From JADJPO01 sp963825645 (GTDB lineage Bacteria > Actinomycetota > Actinomycetes > Actinomycetales > Kineosporiaceae), in contig CAWGTT010000008.1 in assembly GCA_963825645.1 (NCBI GenBank), forward strand, positions 440,832 through 504,831: a stretch of 64,000 bases of DNA. The letters run 5' to 3'. Positions 27,228 to 36,071 of the stretch are shown piece by piece. Each line of letters starts with the position of its first letter. The stretch's first letter is position 1. A program made the position numbers and the translations under genes. The notes under the pieces are model-generated. The model saw nothing but the letters and a program-made list of their open reading frames with translations. It did no database searches and was not told the origin of the DNA.

Positions 27228-27642
27228 TTAGAGCTTCTCGCAGGCGATTCCGTTGGCGGACAGGTTGCCGATGGCCACAAGGGCCACCAACGCGCCCGCA
27301 CCCAGGCCCAGCGCCCAGCGGCGCTTGCCACGCCGCCAGGCGATCACCGCGGGGATTGCCAGCAACCACAGCCCCACCGTGAGGACGACGAGAGCGACGT
27401 GCAGCAACCACCCCTTCTTGCTGTGACGTGCCGGCTCAGAGGGCCTTGCTGTGACGTGCCGGCTCAGAGGGCGCAGCTGCAGGCTCATCATCGGTGCGTT
27501 CCGAGCGGACGGGTGGGAGAGGATCGAGACCCTGCACCCCTCGGCTCGCCACATGCTCGGTCCATTGGTGCCCGTCCCAGTAACGCAATTCGTGGCGCTG
27601 CAACGGGTCCGGAAGCCATCCAGGTGCCGCCATCTGCAGCAC
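27228..27642 (-). CDS. DUF2510 membrane protein broken by a 28-bp tandem duplication
   Basis: The N-terminus AAPGWLPDPLQRHELRYWDG followed by HQWTEHV is a DUF2510 domain. After a linker the frame stops at SEPARHSKAL. Removing one unit of the 28-bp duplication at 27417-27472 makes the frame run on into KKGWLLHVALVVLTVGLWLL and a second helix, ending IACEKL at 27228; the repaired length is exactly 129 codons. DUF2510 proteins with C-terminal helices are common small actinobacterial membrane proteins of unknown role. Start GTG 27642 or ATG 27633. Confidence 0.75.
27417..27472. repeat. 28-bp perfect tandem duplication inside a coding region
   Basis: Two adjacent exact copies (27417-27444, 27445-27472), each beginning CTTGCTGTGACGTGCCGG. 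Since 28 is not a multiple of three the duplication shifts the frame of the DUF2510 gene. Confidence 0.95.
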
Positions 27643-28131
27643 ATTAGTGACACCCCAAGGTCACCTGGGCCGTTTGGGGAATTCGACGGGATTGTCAGCA
27701 GGCAGTGCAGTGAGTACTGCGCGTCGTCAACGCCGTCGACCCTCGACGGTCGACGGGGTTCCGCTGGGGGATCAACCACACGAAACGCGCAGTGATCACC
27801 GGCCGTGCTGGGTCTGGCCCAGTCTGGCCCAGAGGCGTTCAGCTCACGCTGGGATCAGGGATGCTCGATTCGCCGTTCGCCTGCCCGCAATGCCGGTCCG
27901 GTTCACCAATGAGCACGACGGACGCCGGATCAGCCGAGTCAGTACGACCGCCCGAGCATCGTCGTCCTGGAAACCTGAGTCTGGTCCAGGCCGGCCAACC
28001 GAACCCCGCACTCCAATACCCAGAGTCCCGACCTTGTGCCCGGTCCGTCGTGGCCCCGACTGGCCAGGGTTGATCTGTCCGAGGGGGATCTGACAGGGAC
28101 CGCACCGGGACCTCACCTTGAGGTGAGATCG
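27643..28131. other. Intergenic stretch without a supported gene
   Basis: Open frames here have no ribosome site or recognisable product. A short direct repeat TCTGGCCCAG lies near 27810-27830, and an inverted repeat CTCACCTTGAGGTGAG at 28112-28127 sits just before the next gene's start and may be an operator. Confidence 0.4.
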
Positions 28132-28590
28132 GTGGCTGAAATCGGGCGAGTTGAAGTACTGACGACCGAGCCAGCAACGCCGAAACGCAGCCATCTGCCC
28201 TGGTGGCTCTCAGGAGCGCTGGCCGTGGCGCTGGCCGCAGTGGTCGGTCTGCGGAGTTGGCTCTACGTCGACCACCGTGAGACCGGCGCCGAGCGGGAGG
28301 CGACCACCGCTGCGATGGCCTGGGTGGACGCCTACAACGCTCACGACCTGCAGGCTGTTGAGGCGAGCATGAGCAGTACCGGCCGCGTGGTGTTCCTCTC
28401 CGAGGACGGCGTGCAGGACGGACCGCTCAGCGGTGCGAACTTGACGGCGTTCACCACGGAGATGTTCAACGACGGGACCAGGTCGAGGACGGCGAACTCC
28501 GCGCGTCGCCGATCCCAGCCCGAACACCTCGCTGGACGGCATCGCGGCGTCGACGCCTTGAGCCTGCGCGAGCGAGTGGCCATGCGCTGA
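28132..28590 (+). CDS. Membrane-anchored NTF2/SnoaL-like protein, probably C-terminally altered
   Basis: GTG at 28132 gives a tail, one membrane helix (WWLSGALAVALAAVVGLRSW) and an outer domain beginning EATTAAMAWVDAYNAHDLQA, typical of SnoaL/NTF2-like folds. The chain is convincing up to about TEMFNDGTRSRT and then becomes Arg-rich and unlike a domain (28485 on), so a frameshift near there is likely. Function unknown. Confidence 0.45.
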   Translation: MAEIGRVEVLTTEPATPKRSHLPWWLSGALAVALAAVVGLRSWLYVDHRETGAEREATTAAMAWVDAYNAHDLQAVEASMSSTGRVVFLSEDGVQDGPLSGANLTAFTTEMFNDGTRSRTANSARRRSQPEHLAGRHRGVDALSLRERVAMR

Positions 28591-28608
28591 CCCCTAGCTG
28601 GGATCGCG

Positions 28609-29244
28609 CTACGAGGCCCACTCGGCAGCGATGTCCCGCGTGTAGGAGCGCCCGAACAGCTTGGTGAGCAGGAACACCACCGGCGAGGGGACCGTCTTCG
28701 ACAGGTACGCGCGGCCCTCCGGCGTCATGCCGTCCTGGACCCAGGCGAAGAAGTTGCCTCCCTGCGTCGGACCGCCCGAGCGCAGCTTGCGCTCAACGGC
28801 TTTCCACTCGGGGCTGTCGAAGTGCGCGATGAGGTGCGGCTCGATGTCCCTCTCCTCGTGCTCGAGGTGAGCCGTGGTCACCGTGGCCACCTCGGCCACG
28901 GCCTCGGCCGCTGCCTCGGCGTCGGCGCGGGTGCCGGTCCCAGCCGCCTCGCGCACCGCCGTGTCCGCGGCGGCGAGCGCGTCGCTCATCGCCTGGTGCT
29001 CCGACTCCATGGCCGCCAAGAGCTGCGCGTCGACGCCGAACTTCGTCAGCAACGGCCAGACATGCGTGTCCTCGCCCTCGTGGTGCCGAACGAGCTCGAA
29101 CTGCAGGTGGTCCCACGCCCGGGCGATCCCCGACGCCCGTGCGGTGTCGCCCTCGGGCAGGGCCCGCAGCGCAGCCTCGATCCGACCGAGGTCGCGGCGC
29201 ACCGCCTGGTGGATCAAGCGGTTCATGGTCATCTCGCCGGTCAT
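28609..29244 (-). CDS. Hemerythrin HHE cation-binding protein
   Basis: ATG at 29244, 211 residues. Hemerythrin iron ligands are visible: His near the start (MNRLIHQAVRRDLGRIE), RHHEGEDTHVWPLL, MESEHQAMSD and TAHLEHEERDIEPHLIAHFD. Such proteins bind a di-iron site and sense or store oxygen or NO. The C-terminus ends with a region of unknown role (FGRSYTRDIAAEWAS). Monocistronic. Confidence 0.9.
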   Translation of the reverse strand: MTGEMTMNRLIHQAVRRDLGRIEAALRALPEGDTARASGIARAWDHLQFELVRHHEGEDTHVWPLLTKFGVDAQLLAAMESEHQAMSDALAAADTAVREAAGTGTRADAEAAAEAVAEVATVTTAHLEHEERDIEPHLIAHFDSPEWKAVERKLRSGGPTQGGNFFAWVQDGMTPEGRAYLSKTVPSPVVFLLTKLFGRSYTRDIAAEWAS

Positions 29245-29401
29245 GGCCCGCGAGCCTACCGGGGCGCCGCGCGTTTCCGTGGCGAGCGCGCTTGTCACCG
29301 GACTCGACTGGTGAGATCGTCTTCATGATCGAGACCGCTCGCCCCGCGTCACGCCGGCCCTCTCACGACACCCCGGATGGGCTGACGACCATCTGGTGGT
29401 C

Positions 29402-29681
29402 GTGAACGCCGTCGCCCTGCTCCAAGCCGCGGGCCGGTCCGCTGGTCTTCGACGCCTTCGTCGTCCTCATGGTGGCGGTCGAGTACGTCGGGCACATCGA
29501 GTTCCGCTCGCCCGCCCGGCCGGAGATCCTCATCCCCTACCTGGTGCTCTTCTTCGGCAGCATCCTGTTGATGGGTGCGCCCATGTACCGCTACGACCGT
29601 CGTCGCTGGCTGGTCACGGCGGTCAGCACGACGCTGCTCATCATCGCCATGCTCGTCGCCCAGCTCGCCGGCGTCGGATGA
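29402..29681 (+). CDS. Small membrane protein, frameshifted
   Basis: GTG at 29402 begins MNAVALLQAAG. One extra base near 29435-29445 shifts to the frame PLVFDAFVVLMVAVEYVGHI, then PYLVLFFGSILLMGAPMYRY and a last helix ending at 29681. Length fits one insertion. Repaired product about 92 residues with three helices and a basic loop (YRYDRRRW). No family recognised. Confidence 0.5.
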
Positions 29682-29737
29682 CCGGCCCCGCCGGCCCGTT
29701 GACAACCTCGCCCGGCGCGTCCAGACACGCACGTGCC

Positions 29738-29754
29738 GTAGCACTTCGTAGCAC
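29738..29754. promoter_or_regulatory. Operator-like repeat upstream of the first Phd/VapC operon
   Basis: GTAGCACTTCGTAGCAC contains two GTAGCAC units. A near-identical 17-mer (GTAGCACTTACGTAGCA) lies at 32488-32504 upstream of the second Phd/VapC operon, so it is a likely antitoxin binding site. TACGCT (29764-29769) is a candidate -10 box. Confidence 0.55.
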
Positions 29755-29775
29755 CTCTGCTGATACGCTCAGAAG

Positions 29776-30036
29776 ATGTCCGAACCCGCTCGTGAGATCA
29801 CCCAGCGAGAACTGCGCAACGACTCCGGGCAGATCCTGCGTGCCGTCGAGGCCGGAGCGACGTTCGTCGTGACCCGTAATGGCACTCCCATCGCGGAACT
29901 GCACCCGCTGCGTCGACGGTCCTTCATCCCGACCACGGAGGTCATGAGCCTCTTCGCAGGCGATGCCCCGATCGACGCCGAGCGCTTCTTCGACGATCTG
30001 GAGAAAGTCGTCGACCAAGGGCTGATCGGTGACTGA
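29776..30036 (+). CDS. Phd/YefM-type antitoxin
   Basis: 86 residues. The N-terminal Phd fold is clear: REITQRELRNDSGQILRAVE, then TFVVTRNGTPIAELHPLRRR, for DNA binding. The acidic tail (DAERFFDDLEKVVDQGLIGD) wraps the toxin. The stop overlaps the VapC start by 8 nt. It should neutralise the PIN toxin downstream and repress the operon. Confidence 0.9.
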   Translation: MSEPAREITQRELRNDSGQILRAVEAGATFVVTRNGTPIAELHPLRRRSFIPTTEVMSLFAGDAPIDAERFFDDLEKVVDQGLIGD

Positions 30037-30478
30037 ACGAGCACGGCGCGGACTGCTGGATACCAACGTCATCATCCATCTGCCGCAGATCGATCCGCTG
30101 CACCTCCCGTTCGAGACCGCTATCAGCTCGATCACGTTGGCTGAGCTGTCCGCAGGGCCGTTGGCCACCGATGACCCCGGTGAACGCGCCGCACGCATCG
30201 GCCGGCTGCAGCGGGTCGAGGCCACTTACCATCCACTGCCGTTCGACGCGGCAGCCGCGCGACACTACGGGCCCGTCTACGCGGCCGTCCTCGCAGCCGG
30301 GCGAACACCACGCAGACGGCTGGCCGATCTGCTCATCGCCTGCGTCGCCATCGCCAACGACTTGCCCCTGTTCAGCGTGAACCCCCAGGACTTCGCCGGG
30401 CTCGAACGCCTCCTCACACTTCAATCGGTCTCCAGGCCTTTCGGCCCCGAAGGACCGCCCCAGCAGAGATCCCGCTGA
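30029..30478 (+). CDS. VapC-type PIN ribonuclease toxin
   Basis: 149 residues, GTG start inside the antitoxin gene. The PIN acidic residues are RGLLDTNVIIHLP, ITLAELSAGP, RRLADLLIACVAI and FSVNPQDF. PIN toxins cut specific RNAs using Mg2+. The C-terminal 15 residues (GPEGPPQQRSR) are unusual. Co-expressed with the overlapping Phd antitoxin. Confidence 0.9.
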   Translation: MTERARRGLLDTNVIIHLPQIDPLHLPFETAISSITLAELSAGPLATDDPGERAARIGRLQRVEATYHPLPFDAAAARHYGPVYAAVLAAGRTPRRRLADLLIACVAIANDLPLFSVNPQDFAGLERLLTLQSVSRPFGPEGPPQQRSR

Positions 30479-30609
30479 CCGACTCCTCGCAGCGACAGCG
30501 TCCCGCTCCCCTGGCCGCGCCAGGGGCGTGACGACGTCCAACGTGAACGATCACACGTCGGCCGGCTTCCCGTCGGGAGCCTCGGTGAGAACGACGCGCT
30601 TGAGCGAGG

Positions 30610-31701
30610 GTGTGGCAGACCACGGTTGACAACGGCGGCCTCATCAAGACCCAGGCCTCGGTGATGACCCTCGCCTTCAGCCCTGAGGACCGACTCCTCG
30701 CCGCCGGTGATGAGGACGGTTGGCTGACGGTATGGGACACCGCCAGTCGGAAGACCGGCGCCAGGATCCGAACGCGCAGTGGGGCGAGCGGGCGTGACGC
30801 GGTCCGGGCGCCCTGACGGGAAATCCGTCGTGACCGCGGGGCGACGGATCGGGCGTGGACGAGGCGCACGCTGTCGATCGTCGTCGGTCCGCAGTACATC
30901 GCTGGGATGGACCTCAGCGCGGATGGCAACCTCGTCGCCACCGGGAATGGCGCCGGCCTGGTTCAACTGTGGGATACCCGCACAGGACTCCAAGTCGGGG
31001 ATCCCATTCAGGCGCACCAGGGGCGCGTCGACAATGTCGTCTTCAGCCCGGGCGGCGCCCTCATGGCGAGCACCGGCAGCGATGACGCGACGATCAGACT
31101 CTGGGACGTGGCGACCCATGAGCAGGTCGGCGCCGACATGAAGGCCGACCGCGGCTCCGCCGCCTGGGGCGTCGCGTTCAGCCCTGACGGGGAGACGCTG
31201 GCGACAACAGGGTCGGACTTCTCGCTTCGGCTGTGGAGCGTGAGCCGCCAGGTACTCCTGGAGGCGCCGGAGCGCGGGCACCGAGGGGCGACCGATGGTG
31301 TGGCCTTCAGTCCGGACGGCAAACTCATCGCGACGACGTCCGCCGACCAGACCGTCAGGTTGTGGCACCCCGATCAACGGGGACAGGTAGGCAGCCCACT
31401 CAGGGGCCACGGCTCATGGGTGGACCCGGTCACCTTCAGCCACAGCGGTCGGCTCTTGGCCACCGCCAGCGTCGGACAACGCGACCGGTCGATCCGCTTG
31501 TGGACCCTGGACGCCGATTCGTGGGTTTCCGGGCTGTGTCGCCGGTCCGGTCGCAATCTCACGATGGAGGAATGGCGACACTTCCGAGATGGCCCCTACC
31601 TGAGGACGTGCGCGGCCTACCCTGCCGGCGTGGGGGCACCCTCTGACGCTCCCGCTCGCTGCCGTACCCGCCCCACCGGATCCCGAATCTGCCCCACATG
31701 A
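30610..31701 (+). pseudogene. WD40-repeat C-terminal remnant of a STAND-type protein
   Basis: At least four WD40 blades remain, for example FSPEDRLLAAGDEDGWLTVW, LVATGNGAGLVQLWDTRTG, FSPGGALMASTGSDDATIRL and FSPDGKLIATTSADQTVRLW, in two frames joined by a shift near 30800-30900. The end GRNLTMEEWRHFRDGPYLRT is typical of large actinobacterial NTPase-WD40 proteins. No NTPase part is present upstream, so only the C-terminus survives. Confidence 0.7.
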
Positions 31702-31822
31702 GCGAGGTCGCGAGTCACCACCTGGTCGAGGTTGGTGTCCCGGATCCGCCTCGATGGCGACTGCCTCGTCCTACCCGCCGCCACCGATGACGGCCGGGGA
31801 CGGCTCGAGCACACCGCCCACG

Positions 31823-32221
31823 TCACACCCGGACGACGACCAACCCCGCCATGCCGTCCACCGCGCCGAAGTCGTCGTCCTGCGTGATCAGGGGCAGACC
31901 GCGAGAGGCGGCCGAGGCCGCGATCCACAGGTCGTTGACGTTCACCCGGCGACCTGCCTCGGCCAGCAGGACCCGCATCTGCGCCCACATCAGCGCCGCC
32001 TCGGCGTCGATCGGCACGACCTCCACATCGGCCACGGCCTCCACGGTGGCGAGCCGCCTGGCGCGGGTGTCGGTGTCCCGGGCAGCGAGCACACCCGCCT
32101 GCAGCTCCGCCAGAGTGACCACACTGATCGCAGCCTCGTCCGGCAGACCTGCGGCGTCCAGCGGCCGCCCACTCTCGGCGGCGACGAACACGCTGGTGTC
32201 CAGCAGACCCCGACTCGTCAC
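31823..32221 (-). CDS. VapC-type PIN ribonuclease toxin
   Basis: 132 residues starting at GTG 32221, overlapping the antitoxin stop by 4 nt. PIN signature residues: RGLLDTSVFVAAE, VVTLAELQAGVLAARDT, NVNDLWIAASA and ITQDDDFGAVDG. All acidic positions are present. Same gene order as the module at 29776 but on the other strand. Confidence 0.92.
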   Translation of the reverse strand: MTSRGLLDTSVFVAAESGRPLDAAGLPDEAAISVVTLAELQAGVLAARDTDTRARRLATVEAVADVEVVPIDAEAALMWAQMRVLLAEAGRRVNVNDLWIAASAASRGLPLITQDDDFGAVDGMAGLVVVRV

Positions 32222-32478
32222 GACAACGGATCGAGGTCGTCGGTGGTGTCTGCGGCGAGCTCGGCCAGGTCCGCGCGCAGGCCGGGATCGGCTTGGACGG
32301 CGCCCAGCCGCCGGAGCAGCTCGTCCCGAGCGATCCATCGACGCCGCTGCGCCTGCAGCGGCACCAGGCGGGCCACGCCGCGCCCGTTCACGGTGATCAC
32401 CACGTCCTCCCCGGATGCGGCGCGCCGCAGGACGTCGGCGGTGCTGTTGCGCAGCTCGCGCGATGGAACCTCAGCCAT
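32218..32478 (-). CDS. Phd/YefM-type antitoxin
   Basis: ATG at 32478, 86 residues: EVPSRELRNSTADVLRRAAS, then VVITVNGRGVARLVPLQAQR, a standard Phd fold, and an acidic tail (LAADTTDDLDPLS). An operator-like repeat lies 10-26 nt upstream. Pairs with the PIN toxin that follows. Confidence 0.9.
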   Translation of the reverse strand: MAEVPSRELRNSTADVLRRAASGEDVVITVNGRGVARLVPLQAQRRRWIARDELLRRLGAVQADPGLRADLAELAADTTDDLDPLS

Positions 32479-32487
32479 GCTACGACT

Positions 32488-32504
32488 GTAGCACTTACGT
32501 AGCA
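32488..32504. promoter_or_regulatory. Operator-like repeat upstream of the second Phd/VapC operon
   Basis: GTAGCACTTACGTAGCA on the plus strand, close to the motif at 29738-29754. It lies directly upstream of the ATG on the minus strand, overlapping the expected promoter. Confidence 0.55.
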
Positions 32505-32622
32505 TTCGAAACGCCCTGCAGTTCTGACCTCACTCGCGACGCTGCTCGTATCCGGGGCAGGAGACGACGGGGAGCTGCGGGTACTTCACCAGGCTGTCGT
32601 CCCACGCGGCTCTCGTGCCGAG

Positions 32623-34323
32623 CTACTGCGAGCCGGCCAGTCGGGCGTTGACGGCGTCACGATCGAACGGCTGCCGGACCTGCGGATCGTCGGGGTCGTG
32701 GTACTCCGGGGGGGCATCGTGGGCGTGGTCGATGCACCGCGGGAAGCCCTCGTGGTCGTCGCGGGGCAGCACCTGCTCGAGAACGATCTGATGCCGCCAG
32801 CCGGCCCCGAAGTCGTAGACGTGCCCGACCGTGGCGCCGCGCCGCCCGAACACCCGGAACAGCCTGGCCCGGTACTCGTCCGAGCACTCCTCCAGATCGT
32901 GGTAGGGGTCGGCGTAGCGGCGCTCACCCACCTCGAACCGATGCAGGTGATCACCGTCCCAACCGAACAGGACCATGATCACCCTGTGCAGGTCCCCGAG
33001 GGTGTCCGACGCGGGCACCAGCACCCGGCGCCAGATCGGGGGCCGCCAGCCGCTCAGCGACACCTTCAGCTGCAGCACCTGCTGCATGGCCAGGGGCGCG
33101 CCGCAGGTCACGGCGTCGCGCAACGCCTGCGCCAGGGCCGCTGCCTGCGGGTGACCGTGGCCGTGGAGCGGTGCGATCAGCTCGGCCGGCTCACCGCCGC
33201 CGCGGAGGTCGAGCAGCTCGCACAGCGCGGCGTCCGGACCGCAGACCTCCCACTGGGCGGCGGCGTTCTCGATGATCAGCCACTCCTCGTCGTCCGGCGC
33301 CGGTCCCGGCCCCTGGTCCCAATCGGCCAGGGCCGCGCGGGCATGCGGGCCGACCCGCGGATCGTCGACCATGCGGTGCCAGGCGGGTACCGCCTGCTCC
33401 CCCAGGCCGTGGACGAGGTTGACCGCGGCCAGTCGCCGGGCCGCGCCGCCCTCACCGGCCGCTGCGAGCAGCTCGTCTGCCGACTGATCCGGCGGACGCT
33501 GCCAGAGCCACGAGCGTGCCAGCCGCCACTGCTCCTCAGCGTCGTCGTGGCCGGCCAGCCGGTCGAGCAGCGCAGAGGCCGACAACCCCTCCACCGGCGT
33601 CGGAACGTCGCCGCGCAATGCCGAGGCCGCCCAGCGCCCGAGCGCAGTGGGCCGCGGATCGGCGGCCGTGCCGCTCACCGCGCCGAGGTGGCTCAGCAGG
33701 GTGTACATCGGCCACGGGGCGTCCGGCCCCGGACGGGCGAACAGGCCGTGGAGCCGGTCGATGTCCACATGGTCGTACAGGTAGTCGTCATCGCACACCG
33801 CACGGTGGATCTGGCCGCGCAGCACGTCAGCGCGGTGCTGGTGCGCCGCGATCTCCACCGGCTCGGCCAGCAGGTCCAGCGTCAGCCGGACCAGCAGGAT
33901 CACGGTCTGCGGGCGGGGCTTGCGCGTCATCTCGGCACAGATCGCCCGCACGCCGTCCAGCCAGGCGGCCAGCAGCGTCGCGGCCTCGGACGGCGGCCAC
34001 GAGCCCAGCGCCGGCCCTCCTCCGGCCGATCGGGCCTCGACGCTGATCAGGTTCGCCGCGGCCGCCATCAGCCACGCCCGGTGCAGGTCGGGCACGTCGG
34101 CGGCTCGCCGGACCCGACCGACTCCCCGAATCCCCAGCGCCTTCGCGGCCGCCGGCACCTCGGCGGGCCGCAGAGCCCCGCCGGGGGTCACCTGCGGGCG
34201 ATGGCTCGCCGCCCATTCGGCCAGCCGCATCGCCGCCTTCACGACCCGACACCTACCGGCCAGGTCCGCGGCCTGCTCGACAGTCAGCTCGGCGGCCTCG
34301 TCCACCGTGCGTTCGGGAGTCAT
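32623..34323 (-). CDS. Large protein with a C-terminal pRiA4b ORF-3-like domain
   Basis: 566 residues from ATG 34323. The last 180 residues match the plasmid pRiA4b ORF-3 family: LQLKVSLSGWRPPIWRRVLV, DTLGDLHRVIMVLFGWDGDH, LHRFEVG, then YDFGAGWRHQIVLEQVLPRD. The first 380 residues are Ala/Leu-rich helices (AADLAGRCRVVKAAMRLAEW onward) with no recognised domain. The family is often near IS1096-like elements or plasmids, but its function is unknown. ATGA overlap with the gene before it indicates translational coupling, so the two products likely act together. Confidence 0.8.
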   Translation of the reverse strand: MTPERTVDEAAELTVEQAADLAGRCRVVKAAMRLAEWAASHRPQVTPGGALRPAEVPAAAKALGIRGVGRVRRAADVPDLHRAWLMAAAANLISVEARSAGGGPALGSWPPSEAATLLAAWLDGVRAICAEMTRKPRPQTVILLVRLTLDLLAEPVEIAAHQHRADVLRGQIHRAVCDDDYLYDHVDIDRLHGLFARPGPDAPWPMYTLLSHLGAVSGTAADPRPTALGRWAASALRGDVPTPVEGLSASALLDRLAGHDDAEEQWRLARSWLWQRPPDQSADELLAAAGEGGAARRLAAVNLVHGLGEQAVPAWHRMVDDPRVGPHARAALADWDQGPGPAPDDEEWLIIENAAAQWEVCGPDAALCELLDLRGGGEPAELIAPLHGHGHPQAAALAQALRDAVTCGAPLAMQQVLQLKVSLSGWRPPIWRRVLVPASDTLGDLHRVIMVLFGWDGDHLHRFEVGERRYADPYHDLEECSDEYRARLFRVFGRRGATVGHVYDFGAGWRHQIVLEQVLPRDDHEGFPRCIDHAHDAPPEYHDPDDPQVRQPFDRDAVNARLAGSQ

Positions 34324-35438
34324 GCGCCGGCCCGATCCAGCTCCGCCATGGGCACCTGCGGAACAGGAGCGCCCAGCGCGGCGACGGCGTCCGGGTCGGT
34401 CTCGATCCGCCCGGCCACGTCCCTGGACGGCGAGGCCAGGTGATCGGGCACGGCGCCATCACGGTCGGCGCACCAGGCCAGGAAGTCGTCCACGCGGGAG
34501 CGCACCGCCTTCTCGGCGATCGGGGGCGGCAGCGCGTCGTCGAGCCCGAGCGAGGACCGCACCTGTTCGACCACCCGGCGCATCCGGAAGAACTCGGCGA
34601 GCTGGTCGCGACTCTCGTTGCCTATGAGCGTCGGCCCGATGTCGTCGAGGTCGCGCGGCAGTAGCTGGACGAGCAACTCCCCTCCGGCCGGCTGCGGGCG
34701 GACGGCGTCGGCACTCGGGCCGACCTGGGCGCGCCAGGCCGCCACCGCACTGCCGGAGTCGGCGTGCCAGCCGGACGGCGGTGATACGAACGGCAGGCAG
34801 AGGTCGAGGTCGATCAGGTAGGTTCGCGCGGCCGCGCCCGGACGAGCCAGGTCGACCATCAACCCGTACCGGCCGCCGTAGCCGTCCACGACCACCTGCG
34901 GATCGCCGTCCACCCGCAGCTGCGGGACGAGCGGAAGCCAGGGGGGAGCCACGGAGCGGGCCTCGCCACGACCCTGCCCGATCACCGTCAGCAGCCGATC
35001 CCGGTGGGGCTGCGGGCAGATCGCGGCCAACCCGTACGCCAACAGCCACGCCCCGCTCTCTGCGCGACGTTCCCCGATCACGTCGATCAGGCCCGACATC
35101 CACCCCAGGTAGTCGTGCCCGGCCACCTCCGTCTGTAGGCGCTGCCAGAGCTGATCCCCGATCAGTTCCGCGGTGGCCTGTTCGAGGTCCTCCGGCCCGT
35201 CGCAGTCCGTCAGGGCCGCGGCGCTCGCCAGGACCTCGTCGTGACTGGCTTCCCACCACGGCCAGCCGCGCCGCGTACTGGCATCCAGCAGCGAGGCCAG
35301 AGCGTTCGGTGAGAAGTCGCCGCGGTCGGGCAGCACCGACTGCTTGACCTGGGACCCGGCCGGAGCCGGACGAGCCTTCGCCCGGTTCTTGGCCTTCTTC
35401 GTGCCCTTGGCCCTACGGCCTCGCGAGACGGGGGACAT
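34320..35438 (-). CDS. Hypothetical protein, partner of the pRiA4b-ORF3 gene
   Basis: 372 residues, ATG 35438, with TACGGT 6 nt before it as a possible leaderless -10. A very basic N-terminus (GRRAKGTKKAKNRAKARPAP) could bind nucleic acid. The middle holds PNALASLLDASTRRGWPWWE and VDGDPQVVVDGYGGRYGLMV, and the end is soluble alpha/beta. No family recognised. First gene of a two-gene operon. Confidence 0.65.
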   Translation of the reverse strand: MSPVSRGRRAKGTKKAKNRAKARPAPAGSQVKQSVLPDRGDFSPNALASLLDASTRRGWPWWEASHDEVLASAAALTDCDGPEDLEQATAELIGDQLWQRLQTEVAGHDYLGWMSGLIDVIGERRAESGAWLLAYGLAAICPQPHRDRLLTVIGQGRGEARSVAPPWLPLVPQLRVDGDPQVVVDGYGGRYGLMVDLARPGAAARTYLIDLDLCLPFVSPPSGWHADSGSAVAAWRAQVGPSADAVRPQPAGGELLVQLLPRDLDDIGPTLIGNESRDQLAEFFRMRRVVEQVRSSLGLDDALPPPIAEKAVRSRVDDFLAWCADRDGAVPDHLASPSRDVAGRIETDPDAVAALGAPVPQVPMAELDRAGA

Positions 35439-35525
35439 GCCATCACCGTAGTCACCGGACCGCCCCTTTCGGCCAGCGCCCGAGCCTGCATCACACCCCC
35501 CACAACGTCGTTCAGCGCGATGGCG

Positions 35526-36071
35526 CTAGCGCCGGGTCTCCAGAATGTCTTCGAGCACCAGCTGGGTGTTCGGTCGAAGCCGCTGCGTGCCGTAGAAGCG
35601 TTCGAGCAGGGACAGGGCCTGGTCCAGCGAGGTGATGCCCAGAAGCCCGGCCAGTCGCCTCAGATCATCTCCGTCGGTCTCCTGGCGGGCAGCCTGTGCC
35701 TTCATGGCGAACAGGTACTCGGGCGCGGCCACGCCCACGTGCAGGCCGGGCGTGGAGAAGGTGCCCGTGCCCTCGACCGGCGGCTGCTTGTCGGGGAGCA
35801 GTCCTTTAACGCCGTCGTTCAGCCACCCCTGCGGGAGACCACGCTCGTCCGCCATGCGAGCTGCCTCCTCGTAGATCTCCTTCTTCGGCTCGAAGACGGC
35901 GTCGAGGTCGCGGGTCACGCGAGTGCGGCTGAACGCCAGAGCCATGGCAGCCCCCCCGACCAGGAAGAGCCGTGCCTCGATGCCGCGAGCCTCCAACCGA
36001 CGCCCCAGCTCCACGAGGAGCTCCCGGATGTCGTCGGCCCCGATGAGGGGTCCGACCCCACGGCCGGTCAC
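35526..36071 (-). CDS. DUF6036-type nucleotidyltransferase, probable toxin
   Basis: 181 residues from GTG 36071, overlapping the XRE gene stop (GTGA). The nucleotidyltransferase signature is FLVGGAAMALAFSRTRVTRD then LDAVFEPKKEI. The downstream part (PPVEGTGTFSTPGLHVGVAA, YLFAMKAQAARQETDGDDLR) is duplicated in the fragment at 24530-24973. XRE/nucleotidyltransferase pairs of this kind are candidate toxin-antitoxin modules, the transferase modifying RNA or protein. Family assignment by motif only. Confidence 0.75.
   Translation of the reverse strand: MTGRGVGPLIGADDIRELLVELGRRLEARGIEARLFLVGGAAMALAFSRTRVTRDLDAVFEPKKEIYEEAARMADERGLPQGWLNDGVKGLLPDKQPPVEGTGTFSTPGLHVGVAAPEYLFAMKAQAARQETDGDDLRRLAGLLGITSLDQALSLLERFYGTQRLRPNTQLVLEDILETRR

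Noticed and set aside
32698..34443. A 581-residue open frame on the plus strand
   Set aside because: Antisense to the pRiA4b-ORF3 protein; composition typical of a third-position shadow.
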